Assembly (NCBI RefSeq): GCF_024169245.1
Contig: NZ_JALJWP010000001.1
Coordinates: forward strand, 310,001-374,000
Direction: 5' to 3'
DNA from: Pseudomonas koreensis
GTDB taxonomy: Bacteria > Pseudomonadota > Gammaproteobacteria > Pseudomonadales > Pseudomonadaceae
DNA: 64,000 bases
Positions 52,472 to 63,200 of this stretch are shown piece by piece. A model generated the notes under the pieces. The model ran no database searches. It worked only from the letters and a program-made list of their open reading frames with translations, and was not told the DNA's origin. The position numbers and the translations under genes were made by a program. Positions within the stretch are counted from its first letter, which is position 1; the number at the start of each line of letters is the position of its first letter.

Positions 52472-53194
52472 CTAGCGGGTGAGCCAAACGAGGGAGGCAA
52501 AGCGACCAGTGCGAGGCGCACGGCGGTAAGAGAAGAAGCGCGGATCGCTCACGGTGCAGAAACCGCCCCCATAAACAGCGGTAACACCACGCTTAGCCAG
52601 ACGCAGGCGCGCCAGTTGATAGATGTCAGCCATGAACTTGCCGGCATTGCTGCTCGGCGCGAAGGCTGTCGCCGCTTCCGGCAACTGATTGACGAAGACT
52701 TCGCGTACTTCCGGGCCGACTTCAAAGGCTTGCGGGCCGATGGCCGGGCCGAGCCAGACCAGAACGTCTTCCGGCGCAACATCGAGGCTGTCGAGGGTGG
52801 CTTCAAGTACGCCCGCCGCCAAGCCACGCCAACCGGCATGGGCTGCCGCAACACAGGTGCCGGCACGGTTGCAGAACAGGGCTGGCAAGCAATCCGCTGT
52901 CATCGCCGCACAGGCGATTCCCGGTGTTGCCGTCCAACTGGCGTCTGCAGTCGCAACGATGCCCGGATCAGCATGCGCAACGGTAATGCCGTGCACTTGC
53001 TGCAACCAGGCAGGCTGTATGGCGAAGTGATCGGTCAAACGGCGGCGATTTTCGGCCACCGCCTCTGGACGATCATCGACGTGATCACCCAGATTGAGGC
53101 TATCGAACGGCGCCTCACTGACACCGCCCTCGCGGGTGGTGACACAGGCCCTGACGCTGGCCGGCGCGGGCCAGTCCGGCGTCAGCCAGTTCAT
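52472..53194 (-). CDS. pgeF: Peptidoglycan editing factor PgeF (laccase-domain protein)
   Basis: YfiH/CNF1-fold protein of 240 residues. The conserved metal and catalytic residues are in LQQVHGITVA, MTADCLPALFCN and AAHAGWRGLAAG. PgeF proteins prevent misincorporation of serine in the peptidoglycan peptide; the older name is polyphenol oxidase. Its start overlaps the rluD stop by 4 nt, so both are one operon. Confidence 0.93.
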   Translation of the reverse strand: MNWLTPDWPAPASVRACVTTREGGVSEAPFDSLNLGDHVDDRPEAVAENRRRLTDHFAIQPAWLQQVHGITVAHADPGIVATADASWTATPGIACAAMTADCLPALFCNRAGTCVAAAHAGWRGLAAGVLEATLDSLDVAPEDVLVWLGPAIGPQAFEVGPEVREVFVNQLPEAATAFAPSSNAGKFMADIYQLARLRLAKRGVTAVYGGGFCTVSDPRFFSYRRAPRTGRFASLVWLTR

Positions 53195-54153
53195 CCGACG
53201 AAGGCCTCGCGATCCTGCTTGAGCAGGGTCAGCAGCCAGACGAAATCTTCCGGCAATGGCGATTCCCAGCTCATCCGCTCACCGCTCGTCGGGTGATCGA
53301 GTTCAAGGAAGCGCGCATGCAGGGCCTGACGCGGGAAGTGCTTGAGGGATTCAACCATGGTCGGGTTGGCCGCTGGCGGAATGCGGAAACGCCCGCCGTA
53401 TGCCGGGTCGCCGACCAACGGGAAGTTGATGTGCGCCATGTGCACCCGGATCTGGTGGGTCCGACCGGTTTCCAGCTTCACCCGCACGTGGGTGTGCGAA
53501 CGGAAACGCTCGAGCACCCGATAGTGGCTGACAGCAGGCTTGCCGCCTTCCATCACCGCCATGCGCTGGCGCTGCTGGCCGTGACGACCGATCGGCGCGT
53601 TGATCTTGCCGCCGGCGGTGACCACGCCGATCACGATGCACTCGTAGATGCGGCTGACGCTGCGACTCTGCAATTGCGCGACCAGCTTGGTCTGCGCCTG
53701 AATGGTCTTGGCGACCACCATCAGACCGGTGGTGTCCTTGTCCAGACGATGCACGATACCGGCACGCGGGACATTGATGATGTCCGGCACATGGTGCAAC
53801 AAAGCGTTGAGCAGGGTGCCATCGGCGTGACCGGCAGCCGGGTGCACCACCAGGCCTGCAGGCTTGTTGATCACCAGGATGTCGTCGTCTTCATAGACGA
53901 TATCGAGCTCGATATCCTGGGCGATCCACTCGCCCTGGGCTTCCTGCTCGGCAGTCAGCTCAAGGACGGCACCGCCATGCACAATGTCGCGCGGACGGAT
54001 CACCGCCCCGTCCACAGTCAGGCGGCCTTCTTTGATCCAGGCGGAAAGGCGCGAGCGTGAGTGCTCAGCGAAGAGTTGGGCGGCGACTTGATCGAGGCGT
54101 TGGCCGCCCAATTCGGACGGCACCTCTGCGCGAAGTTCTATTTTATCGGACAT
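53191..54153 (-). CDS. rluD: 23S rRNA pseudouridine(1911/1915/1917) synthase
   Basis: Modifies helix 69 of 23S rRNA. The 320-residue protein has an S4 RNA-binding domain ([20 protein letters not shown]), the catalytic aspartate in [15 protein letters not shown] (about 130-144), and the [20 protein letters not shown] segment. The ATG at 54153 ([11 protein letters not shown]) is preferred; an ATG seven codons earlier is in frame. It is divergent from bamD with about 150 nt between. Confidence 0.96.
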   Translation of the reverse strand: MSDKIELRAEVPSELGGQRLDQVAAQLFAEHSRSRLSAWIKEGRLTVDGAVIRPRDIVHGGAVLELTAEQEAQGEWIAQDIELDIVYEDDDILVINKPAGLVVHPAAGHADGTLLNALLHHVPDIINVPRAGIVHRLDKDTTGLMVVAKTIQAQTKLVAQLQSRSVSRIYECIVIGVVTAGGKINAPIGRHGQQRQRMAVMEGGKPAVSHYRVLERFRSHTHVRVKLETGRTHQIRVHMAHINFPLVGDPAYGGRFRIPPAANPTMVESLKHFPRQALHARFLELDHPTSGERMSWESPLPEDFVWLLTLLKQDREAFVG

Positions 54154-54304
54154 GCTCGGACTGGGCGTCGGCACAGCCTTTGGTTTCGGCTGCGCGCTTG
54201 TGGTTAAATACGGCGTCTTTTGCCCCGAGGCTTTTCAACGGGGCGCTCATCATAACAGGACGGCCCCGCCCAAGACAGCGGCCGTCATAGGGACGCAAGC
54301 CGCC

Positions 54305-55321
54305 ATGCAAGTGAAACACCTGCTGCTGATCGCCATCCTCGCATTGACCGCTGCTTGCTCATCGAAGGAAGTCGTAGACGAAAACCTCAGCGAAGCCGAG
54401 CTGTATCAGCAGGCTCAGACTGATCTGGACAACAACAGCTACACCAGCGCTACAGCCAAGCTGAAGGCTCTGGAGTCGCGTTATCCGTTCGGTCGCTACG
54501 CCGATCAGGCTCAGCTGGAGTTGATCTACGCCAACTACAAGAACGCCGAGCCGGAAGCCGCAAAGTCCGCCGCCGAGCGTTTCATTCGTTTGCATCCGCA
54601 GCATCCGAACGTGGATTACGCGTATTACCTCAAGGGTCTGACCTCGTTCGACCAGGACGTCGGCCTGCTGGCGCGCTTCCTGCCGCTGGACATGACCAAG
54701 CGTGACCCGGGCGCCGCCCGTGACTCGTACAACGAGTTCGCGCAGCTGACCAGCCGCTACCCGAACAGCCGCTACGCGCCGGACGCCAAGCAGCGCATGA
54801 TCTACCTGCGCAATCTGCTGGCCGCCTACGAAATCCACGTCGCTGACTACTACCTGACGCGTCAGGCTTATGTAGCCGCTGCCAACCGTGGCAAGTACGT
54901 GGTCGAGAACTTCCAGGAAACCCCATCGGTCGGTGACGGCCTGGCGGTGATGACCGAAGCCTACCAGCGTCTGCACCTCGACGATCTGGCGGCCACCAGC
55001 CTGGAAACCCTCAAGCTCAACTACCCGGATCACCCGAGCCTGCAGGACGGCCAGTTCGTGCCACGGGTCGCCGAGGCCGACAACCGTTCGTTCCTGAGCA
55101 AGGCGACGCTGGGCCTGATCGAATCCCGTCCACCGCTTCCGCCGGGCGAAACCCGCGCCAACCAGGACGTGCAGAAGCAGTTCCAGGACGCGAAAGACGC
55201 GATCCCGAACGAGCTCAAGCCTAAAGACGAAAACGGCGACGTGATCGAAGAGCCGGAGCCGGAATCCAGCGACACTGACCGCTCGTGGTTCAGCTACATG
55301 ACCTTCGGCGTGTTCGACTGA
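54305..55321 (+). CDS. bamD: Outer-membrane assembly lipoprotein BamD
   Basis: Essential lipoprotein of the BAM complex that inserts beta-barrel proteins in the outer membrane. The 338-residue protein has lipobox LALTAAC (Cys18) and five TPR repeats in about residues 28-250 ([40 protein letters not shown]). A pseudomonad-type acidic C-terminal extension (about 280-338) follows. The start at 54305 is fixed by the signal peptide [19 protein letters not shown] terminator follows. Confidence 0.95.
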   Translation: MQVKHLLLIAILALTAACSSKEVVDENLSEAELYQQAQTDLDNNSYTSATAKLKALESRYPFGRYADQAQLELIYANYKNAEPEAAKSAAERFIRLHPQHPNVDYAYYLKGLTSFDQDVGLLARFLPLDMTKRDPGAARDSYNEFAQLTSRYPNSRYAPDAKQRMIYLRNLLAAYEIHVADYYLTRQAYVAAANRGKYVVENFQETPSVGDGLAVMTEAYQRLHLDDLAATSLETLKLNYPDHPSLQDGQFVPRVAEADNRSFLSKATLGLIESRPPLPPGETRANQDVQKQFQDAKDAIPNELKPKDENGDVIEEPEPESSDTDRSWFSYMTFGVFD

Positions 55322-55340
55322 TCACATCGGCGGTACGAAA

Positions 55341-55368
55341 AAGGGAGATCTGCGGATCTCCCTTTTTT
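55341..55368 (+). terminator. Intrinsic terminator of bamD
   Basis: AAGGGAGATC-TGCG-GATCTCCCTT followed by T6, 19 nt after the bamD stop. Confidence 0.93.
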
Positions 55369-55447
55369 ATTGCCGCGCTTTAATAGGCTGTGCGCTGCTC
55401 GGGTCCTTGGCTAAACTGCCGGATCATCAGTCGAAAAGCCGCTCATC

Positions 55448-55681
55448 ATGCTTCGTTTATTGTTCTGGATTGCCCTGATCTTCGCCGCCATCTGGCTCTG
55501 GCGCAAATTCAAGGCCCCTGCCTCGTCCACCCGATCCCCGCGCGAACAGGACGCTGCGCCGATGGTGCGTTGCGCCCATTGCGGCGTGCACCTGCCGCGC
55601 GACCGCGCCTTGGGCAATCAGCAACAGTGGTATTGCAGCCAGGCTCATCTTGAGCAAGGCCCGGGCGCCAGTGGTCGCTGA
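55448..55681 (+). CDS. PP0621-family small zinc-ribbon-like protein
   Basis: A 77-residue protein with an N-terminal membrane segment (MLRLLFWIALIFAAIWLWRKF) and a Cys/His cluster (VRCAHCGVHLPRD ... WYCSQAHLE), a CxxC plus Cys/His zinc-ribbon pattern. It precedes pilS and overlaps its start, the conserved order bamD-PP0621-pilS-pilR. The function is unknown. Confidence 0.85.
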   Translation: MLRLLFWIALIFAAIWLWRKFKAPASSTRSPREQDAAPMVRCAHCGVHLPRDRALGNQQQWYCSQAHLEQGPGASGR

Positions 55682-57260
55682 GACCGCCAACGCCGACCAG
55701 AAACAGGCGCAGCGTCTGCTGCGCCTTTATCACCTGTACCGTTTAAGTGTCGGCATCACCTTGGTGCTGCTGATCTCCAGCAACATGGACAACAGCCTGC
55801 TGACGTCCGCCAACGACGATTTGCTACGCGGCGGCAGCTGGCTGTACCTGATCATCAATATGCTGCTGGTGGTGTTCCTCGAAAACACCCGGCGCCCGGC
55901 GCAACTGTTCGCCCTGGCGCTGGTCGATGTGCTGCTGTTGTGCGGTCTGTTCTACGCCGCGGGCGGCGTGGCCAGCGCGCTGGGCAACTTGCTGGTCGTC
56001 TCGGTGGCGATCAGCAACACGCTGCTGCGACGGCGCATCGGCCTGCTGATTGCCGCCATTGCGGCGATCGGCATTGTCGGCCTGAGCTTTCTGCTGGGCT
56101 TCAACCATCCCCTCAGCGCCAACGCCTACCTGCAAGCTGGCACCCTCGGTGCGCTGTGCTTTGCCGCCTCGTTGCTGGTGCAAGGGCTGATCCGGCGCCT
56201 GGAGCTCAGTGAGACCCTGGCCGAACAGCGCGCCAGTGAAGTGGTTGGCCTGGAGGCGCTGAATGCACTGATCCTGCAACGCATGCGCACCGGCATTCTG
56301 GTGCTCGACGAACAGCGCCGGGTGCAACTGGCCAATCACAGTGCGCAGAGTCTGCTTGCACATAGCCACCTGCAAGGTCATCTGATTGACGATTACTCGC
56401 CCGCGCTGGTCGATCGTCTGCAACTGTGGCGCAACAACCCGACCCTGCGCCCGCAGAGCCTGAAAATTCCCGGCAATGGTCTTGAACTGCAGCCTAGCTT
56501 CATCGCCCTGGAGCAAAGCCCTAACCAGCAGACGCTGGTGTTTCTCGAAGACCTGGCGCAAATCACCCAACAGGCGCAGCAACTCAAGCTCGCTGCGCTC
56601 GGGCGTTTGACCGCCGGCATCTCTCACGAAATTCGCAATCCACTGGGCGCGATCAGTCATGCCGCGCAGCTGTTGGCCGAGTCCGAGGAACTCGATAGCG
56701 CAGATCGGCGTCTGACGCAGATTATTCAAGACCACTCCCAGCGCATGAATCGAGTCATCGAAAACGTCCTGCAACTGTCCCGCCGTCAGCAAAGCGCACC
56801 GCAACGGCTGGACCTCAAGCCGTGGCTGGAAAACTTCGTCGGCGAAACCCGCGAGCAGGCCAACGAGCGCCAGCACATTCATCTGCGGATCAATTCGGGA
56901 GATTTCACCACGCTGATGGACCCCAACCAGCTGCGGCAGATTCTCGACAATCTGATACGCAACGCCTGGCGGCACAGTGCCCAACTACACGAGCAGGCCG
57001 AAGTCTGGCTGGCACTGTTCGTCGATCCCGACAGCCAATTGGCAGTGCTCGAAGTGCAGGACAATGGCCCCGGCGTGTCGGCCGATGAACAGGCGCATCT
57101 GTTTGAACCGTTCTTCACTACAAGCAGCCAGGGCACCGGTCTTGGCCTTTATCTGTCCCGTGAGCTGTGCGAAAGCAACCAGGCACGCCTAGACTTCAAA
57201 TCACGCCAAGGCGGCGGCTGCTTTCGCATCACCTTTGCTCACGGACGGAAACAAAGTTGA
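55671..57260 (+). CDS. pilS: Sensor histidine kinase PilS
   Basis: Membrane sensor that, with PilR, controls pilin transcription. The 529-residue protein has six predicted membrane helices (about 25-190), a short PAS-like segment, HisKA with ISHEIRNPLGA (His319) and the ATPase domain (NLIRNAWRHS; GTGLGLYLS). The GTG at 55671 gives MVAETANADQKQ; a TTG at 55650 is also possible, and both overlap the PP0621 gene. pilR starts inside its stop (TTGA). Confidence 0.93.
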   Translation: MVAETANADQKQAQRLLRLYHLYRLSVGITLVLLISSNMDNSLLTSANDDLLRGGSWLYLIINMLLVVFLENTRRPAQLFALALVDVLLLCGLFYAAGGVASALGNLLVVSVAISNTLLRRRIGLLIAAIAAIGIVGLSFLLGFNHPLSANAYLQAGTLGALCFAASLLVQGLIRRLELSETLAEQRASEVVGLEALNALILQRMRTGILVLDEQRRVQLANHSAQSLLAHSHLQGHLIDDYSPALVDRLQLWRNNPTLRPQSLKIPGNGLELQPSFIALEQSPNQQTLVFLEDLAQITQQAQQLKLAALGRLTAGISHEIRNPLGAISHAAQLLAESEELDSADRRLTQIIQDHSQRMNRVIENVLQLSRRQQSAPQRLDLKPWLENFVGETREQANERQHIHLRINSGDFTTLMDPNQLRQILDNLIRNAWRHSAQLHEQAEVWLALFVDPDSQLAVLEVQDNGPGVSADEQAHLFEPFFTTSSQGTGLGLYLSRELCESNQARLDFKSRQGGGCFRITFAHGRKQS

Positions 57261-58603
57261 ATAAAAGCCCACGGCAAAAAATTCTTATCGTCGACGACGA
57301 ACCGGATATCCGCGAGCTCCTGGAAATTACCCTGGGACGGATGAAACTCGAGACCTTCAGCGCACGCAATCTGGGCGAGGCTCAGGCGCTGTTGCAGCGC
57401 GAGCACTTTGACCTGTGCCTGACCGACATGCGCCTGCCCGACGGCACCGGGCTGGAGCTGGTGCAACACATCCAGAAAAGCAACCCGCACCTGCCGGTGG
57501 CAATGATCACCGCGTACGGAAACCTGGAAACGGCTATCAATGCGCTGAAGGCCGGCGCATTCGATTTCCTCACCAAACCGGTGGAGCTGCCGCGACTCCG
57601 CGAGTTGGTCAGTTCGGCCCTACGCATGCCGACGGCGGCCGGCCTGAGCACGGCAATCGAGCGACGGCTGCTGGGTGATTCGCTGCCGATGGCCAATTTA
57701 CGCAAGCAGATCGATAAACTTGCGCGCAGCCAGGCGCCCGTTTACATCAGCGGCGAGTCCGGCAGCGGTAAAGAACTGGTCGCGCGCCTGATCCACGAAC
57801 AGGGCCCGCGCGCCAGCCAGCCGTTTGTGCCGGTGAACTGCGGGGCAATTCCGTCGGAGCTGATGGAAAGCGAATTCTTTGGCCACCGCAAAGGAAGCTT
57901 CACCGGAGCCGTCGAAGACAAGCCGGGGCTGTTCCAGGCGGCCCATGGCGGCACTCTGTTTCTCGATGAAGTTGCCGATCTGCCGCTGTCGATGCAAGTG
58001 AAGCTGCTGCGGGCGATTCAGGAAAAAGCCGTGCGCAGCGTCGGCGGCCAGCAGGAAACGGTGGTCGACGTACGCATCCTTTGCGCCACGCACAAAGACC
58101 TTGAGGCCGAAGTCGCGGCCGAGCGCTTTCGCCAGGATCTGTATTACCGACTCAACGTTATCGAACTGCGCGTGCCTTCCCTGCGCGAACGCCGCGATGA
58201 CATCGAGGCGCTTGCCATGCACGTGCTCAAGCGCTTGGCCAAAGACACCGGACAACCGGAAGCGCGGCTGCACCCGCACGCGCTGGAAGCGCTGAAGAAC
58301 TACCGCTTTCCCGGCAATGTGCGCGAACTGGAGAATGTCCTCGAACGCGCGCACACCTTGTGCGAAAACCGCATGATCGACGCGCAGGATCTGCGTTTGA
58401 GCGAAGGCAACTGCACAGCGGATGGGGCGTTGGCCGATCTGACGCAGATCGACAATCTTGAGGATTATCTGGAGAGCGTCGAGAGGAAGCTGATTCTGCA
58501 GGCGCTGGAGGAAACCCGCTGGAACCGTACGGCGGCGGCGCAAAGGTTGAGTCTTTCGTTCAGGTCGATGCGCTATCGGCTGAAGAAATTGGGCTTGGAT
58601 TAG
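57257..58603 (+). CDS. pilR: Sigma-54-dependent response regulator PilR
   Basis: NtrC-type regulator of 448 residues. It starts at a TTG overlapping the pilS stop. The receiver has Asp57 (LTDMRLPDG); the AAA+ domain has GESGSGKE, the sigma-54 loop RKGSFTGA (Ser in place of the Ala seen in CbrB) and [13 protein letters not shown]. The C-terminal Fis-type helix-turn-helix is AAAQRLSLSFRSMRYRLKKLGL. It should activate the pilA sigma-54 promoter at 38738. Confidence 0.95.
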   Translation: MNKSPRQKILIVDDEPDIRELLEITLGRMKLETFSARNLGEAQALLQREHFDLCLTDMRLPDGTGLELVQHIQKSNPHLPVAMITAYGNLETAINALKAGAFDFLTKPVELPRLRELVSSALRMPTAAGLSTAIERRLLGDSLPMANLRKQIDKLARSQAPVYISGESGSGKELVARLIHEQGPRASQPFVPVNCGAIPSELMESEFFGHRKGSFTGAVEDKPGLFQAAHGGTLFLDEVADLPLSMQVKLLRAIQEKAVRSVGGQQETVVDVRILCATHKDLEAEVAAERFRQDLYYRLNVIELRVPSLRERRDDIEALAMHVLKRLAKDTGQPEARLHPHALEALKNYRFPGNVRELENVLERAHTLCENRMIDAQDLRLSEGNCTADGALADLTQIDNLEDYLESVERKLILQALEETRWNRTAAAQRLSLSFRSMRYRLKKLGLD

Positions 58604-58608
58604 ATCGC

Positions 58609-58684
58609 AAAGATCGCAGCCTTCGGCAGCTCCTACAGGGAACGCATTCCATTGTAGGAGCTGCCGAAGGCTGCGATCTTTTGA
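58609..58684. repeat. REP/BIME palindrome, GTAGGAGCTG family
   Basis: Near-perfect inverted pair of AGATCGCAGCCTTCGGCAGC and complement between convergent pilR and thiO. Confidence 0.92.
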
Positions 58685-58691
58685 CCTTGCT

Positions 58692-59792
58692 CTAGAGGCG
58701 GCCCTCAGGCGCATACGGCGCCGGATCAATGATCGGCGCCCGTCCCAGCATCACATCGGCAAACAACTGACACGACGCCGGCGCCAGCACCAGCCCGTTG
58801 CGGTAATGCCCACAGTTCAGCCACAAACCCTCGAACCCCGGCACCCGGCCAATAAACGGAACGCCTTCCGGCGACCCCGGCCGCAGCCCGGCCCAATGCC
58901 CGACCACTTCGGCATCCGCCAGCGCCGGCAACAACTCGATCGCCGAGGCCTTGAGGCTTTCCAGCGCTACATCGGTCGGGGTCTTGTCGTAGCCTTCGTG
59001 CTCTAGCGTACTGCCGATCAGAATATGACCGTCACGACGCGGAATCGCATAACGCCCCTTCGCCAGCACCATGCTCGGCAGAAAATCAGCCGCGCACTTG
59101 TAGAGAATCATCTGCCCTTTGACCGGCTCGACCGGCAGCGTCAGGTTCAGCGTCTTGAGCAGATCACCGCTCCACGCGCCCGCTGTCAGCACAACCTGGT
59201 CGCCGTTGATCACCCCCGCCGGAGTCTGTACACCAACCACGCGCTCGCCTTGGCGGACGAAGCCAGTGACTGCGCATTGCTCATGAATCGTCACGTTCGG
59301 CAGTGCCAGCAACGCCGCCTTCAGCGATTTGACCAGCCGTGGATTGCGCACGTTGGCGACATCGGCCATGTAGATCGCCCGGCTGAAATCACTGCCGAGC
59401 ACCGGCACCGCGTCATGCGCCGCCGAGATATCCACAGCCCGGAGCGGCCGGTGTTCCCGCTCGGCCCAGGCCAGCGCTTCGGCCTCATCGTCCAGATCCA
59501 GCCAATACAGACCGGTGGTGTGCACTTCAGGGTCGACCCCGGTGTCGGCAAACAAACGCTCGCCGAGCTGTGGATAAAAATCCTGCGACCAGTGCGCCAG
59601 TGCGGTCACCGCCGGGCTGTAGCGCCACGGATACAGCGGCGAAACGATACCGCCGCCCGCCCAAGAGGATTCCTGGCCGACATTCGAGCGATCCAGCAGG
59701 ACTACCCTACGCACTTCGGAGGCGAGATTGTAGGCAGTGAGCAGGCCAATTACTCCGCCACCGACAATCACCACTTGCTGTTGCCTGGTCAT
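58692..59792 (-). CDS. thiO: Glycine oxidase ThiO
   Basis: FAD enzyme that oxidises glycine to the imine used for the thiazole ring of thiamine. The 366 residues have the dinucleotide fold QVVIVGGGVIGLLTAYNLA at the N-terminus, the DAO-family body and a C-terminal substrate segment (LRPGSPEGVPFIGRVPGFEG, NCGHYRNGLVLAPA). Other thi genes are not in the window. It is downstream of pilE on the same strand and about 57 nt away. Confidence 0.93.
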   Translation of the reverse strand: MTRQQQVVIVGGGVIGLLTAYNLASEVRRVVLLDRSNVGQESSWAGGGIVSPLYPWRYSPAVTALAHWSQDFYPQLGERLFADTGVDPEVHTTGLYWLDLDDEAEALAWAEREHRPLRAVDISAAHDAVPVLGSDFSRAIYMADVANVRNPRLVKSLKAALLALPNVTIHEQCAVTGFVRQGERVVGVQTPAGVINGDQVVLTAGAWSGDLLKTLNLTLPVEPVKGQMILYKCAADFLPSMVLAKGRYAIPRRDGHILIGSTLEHEGYDKTPTDVALESLKASAIELLPALADAEVVGHWAGLRPGSPEGVPFIGRVPGFEGLWLNCGHYRNGLVLAPASCQLFADVMLGRAPIIDPAPYAPEGRL

Positions 59793-59849
59793 GTTTGATC
59801 CAACCGTAAAAAAGACAGCGGGCGCAAAAGGTGCCCGAAAAAGAATACG

Positions 59850-60251
59850 TCAGCGGCCCCAGCAATCCTTGGCGGTCAATCCGGTGGTCGCGTTGTTCAT
59901 GCTTCGCACGCCGGTGTTGGTCAGGGTGAAATCCCCGCACTTGTCGGTGGCCATGGCCGAACCGGTTTTACGCGTCGCCGTCAATACGAAGGTCTGGTCG
60001 GTCAGCGTTGGGGTGATGGTGTAGAAATCATTGCCCGTGCTCAGCCCGGTGACGCCGGTGTAGACATTGTTGCGGGTGTAGAAGCGTTCGAGGGTCTGCG
60101 CCTGCTCCGAGAGCAGCGAGACCACTTCGGCGCGACGGCCCTTCTTCACGTATTCGTTGTAGCTGGGAATGCTGATGGTGAGGATGATCCCGATAATCGC
60201 GATGACGATCATGATTTCGATCAGGGTAAAACCTCGGCTGGTTCTGCGCAT
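59850..60251 (-). CDS. pilE: Type IV minor pilin PilE
   Basis: A 133-residue prepilin with leader MRRTSRG and the class III signature FTLIEIMIVIAIIGIILT; Glu5 is conserved. The head is small and includes two Cys (KCGDFTL, KDCWGR) for a C-terminal disulfide loop. Its position after pilY1 and the family type mark it as PilE, a minor pilin of the priming complex. It ends the pilW-pilX-pilY1-pilE operon. Confidence 0.9.
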   Translation of the reverse strand: MRRTSRGFTLIEIMIVIAIIGIILTISIPSYNEYVKKGRRAEVVSLLSEQAQTLERFYTRNNVYTGVTGLSTGNDFYTITPTLTDQTFVLTATRKTGSAMATDKCGDFTLTNTGVRSMNNATTGLTAKDCWGR

Positions 60252-60266
60252 GCCTCAAATTCTCGC

Positions 60267-63200
60267 TTACTGGATTTGTCGCCACATGATACGACGGCTG
60301 CCGCCGCCACCCTTTTCCACAACGGTGGTGATGACGCCACTGGTGTCGCTCACGAGCTTGGTCTTGGCATCACTGGAAATGACGTTAAGGGTCGGGATGC
60401 CACCGGTGAATACCACGCCACTGGATATCGTGTCATTGCCATCAACCAAACGGTCGCCGTTGGTGTCGATCACGGCGTAGTTGAGCATCTTACCGTTGAA
60501 CGCATCCAGTTCGACCAACCTGCCCGTGCCAAAGCTCGAACAAGGGTCAGTGGTATCGACGCTGGCAGTGGTAAAAACAACTCGCCCCAACACCAGACTG
60601 GCCTGGTTGATCACGCGCTCGCCGGTCAGCACGTTGTTGTATACCAGCGGCAAATACCAGCCTTTTTCTCCCGGATACGTCGTTTCATTCTGGCTGGTGG
60701 TCAGGAATTGCCCGGAACTGCCGGAGAACGAACCGGTTATCGCCTGCGCCTGCAAACTGCTGACGGTGATTTGTCCGGCTCCACCTTCTGCATCCCAGAT
60801 TGAATAGAACGCCTGCAGATCCTTGTTGGTCTTGTCGGCGGTTTCGTTGAACTTGCCGGTGCCAAAGAACACCTGCTTGCCGCCCTGTGGGTTATCCGCC
60901 AGCAGCGGTTGCGCGGTGATCGGCTGCGTTGCCCCACCCGGGGCGGTGAACAATGGCTTGCCCGCGAACGCCACACCCCAGCTTTCCGGCGCCGTCGCGC
61001 TCAGGTCGAATTTCCACATGCGTCCCTGGAGGTCTCCACCGTAGACAGCCTGCACCACGTTCGAGGAATTGACCCTGAGCTTCACCGATGACAGACCGTT
61101 GCTGGTTTCCGTGCTGTCGATCACGATTTTCCTGATCAGCGAACCATCCAGCGCATCCAGCACATACAAAGCCGCAACCCCCGAATGGCTGCCGTAGCCA
61201 TTGGCGATGAAAGTCGCCCAGCGACCATTGGCCAAGCGTGCCACTTCCGGCCTGGCATAGGCGTAACCCAGATCATTGAACGCATTCGCCGTGTTGGCGG
61301 TGACCGGCGCACTGACTTCCCACAGTGCCCTGATCACGTTACCTGCCGAGGCATCGAACAGTTGCAGCCCATAGAAGGTTTTGCCGCCGGCCCCCGTTCC
61401 GCCAATGGCCATGGTTTTCCAGGTGGTACCGGCCTGCGCATCGAACACGCCGACCTGACCATCCACCAGAAACTTGTGGCTGACGCCGTTGACGTAGTTG
61501 GTGTCCGCGATCAGCCGCAAGGAAGGCAGCACGCTGGAAGGCATGTACGCATAACGGCGGGTGCCGTTCGCCGAATTGATCACGTTGACGAAACCGTCGT
61601 TGGCGTTCACCACCAGACTGGTGTTCATGTTCGCAGCCTTGGTCGTCAGGTAGTTGGTGTAACTGCTGTCACCCGTCAGATCGGATGCGGTCTTGTCCGA
61701 AGGCGACGCGAGCACCAGCGGCGAATTGATAATGTCGCCGAGCAGCGCAGTGCGCACTTTGAGCCCGGCCTTGTTGGTGCCCTTGCTCCACTCCACCAGA
61801 TCATTGCCGGTGATGCCGGTGGGCAGGCCCTGATTCAGCGTAGTCTGCTGGGCCGGGGAAAAGTTGAGGAGTGCCAGGGCAATTGGCGTATTGCTCGCGG
61901 TGTTCCATGACTGGAAATTCGGCGCTGTGGCAGAGGGCACGATAGTGGTGTCGGTCGTCCATTGCGCCGTCGAAGTATTTACCGTGCCGGTCGAGGTGAA
62001 GCCGAACGACCTGATCGTGCCGCGCCAATCCTTGGGATCGTAAGTGGTCTGGTAAAAACTGCTGCCACTGGTCAACGTGCTGCTGCTGGCGACGCCGGCA
62101 CCACCGGAGCCGGCCTTGGAGGTGATATCGCTCAGTGCAGACGATAAGGCCGCGTTGAGCCCCGAGCTGTCGGTCGCCTGATAATACCTGCCCTGCCCAT
62201 AACTGGCGGCGTCGGACAACATGTCGTTATCCGCAGCAAAACCGACGGTGTAGGTGTTCATGTTCTGCCGGGGAAAATCCACCGCGTTCCAGCTCTTGCC
62301 GGCGGCGTCGGTGCCGGTCGAGCGCATGTCGATGTCGAAGGCGAATTTGGCAATGTCATCCAGATACAGCGTGTCGCCTTCACCGTCACCGTTGAGGTTG
62401 TCGCCGTCATTATTCACGCCATCCCAGTTCGGTAAACGGCTGCCCCCCAGTGGATCATTGGTGGGGAACGTACGGTCGTAGGTCGGCAAGCCATCAGTGA
62501 TTACCACGCCGTAGTTTTTCTGGCAGCGATATTGAATCGGGCTGGTATAGGTCGCCGGCGTGCCGTTGTAATACGGCGCCAGGCCACGCAAATAGCGAGT
62601 CACTTCGTAATAGCTCTCGGCCAACGGTGTATTGGCCACGGCGTTCAAGCCGTTGATCGATGAAATCAGCGCATTGTAGTTAGCGTCGGCCTGGGCCTGG
62701 GTCACGCTGCCGGTGACCGGCGACAGATCGGTGATCGAGCGGGCAATGAAGCCGCCATTGCCCGGGTTGGTGCTGGTGGCCGGATTGAACGTCGACAGGC
62801 CCATGCGCAAGGTGCGGTTGCTGCTCACCAACGCGGTGGAAACGTTGCGCGCGACGTTCATCCGGTAATCGTTGGGAATCGCCCCAGTGGTGAAATCGCG
62901 GGTGCCGTTGCTGTTGGCCAGGCTGACTATGTAGGAAATGTAATCGGCGGAATAACGGGTGTTCTCGTTGCCTACCGGGTCGGGGAGCTTGAGGCACAAC
63001 GGCGCCACACTGTTGTTGTAGAACGCATAGGCGCCTCCCGAGCAACCGGAGGTCGGCAGGCTCGATAGAAACACCGTGTCGCCGGTAATCTGCGGCGCAT
63101 TGAGTGCAGAGCACAAGCCGAGGAAGGCATTGCACTCTCGGGCGGGAGTGCGATTGACATTCGGGTTGAATCCGGCAGCGTAAATGATGCTGTTCATACT

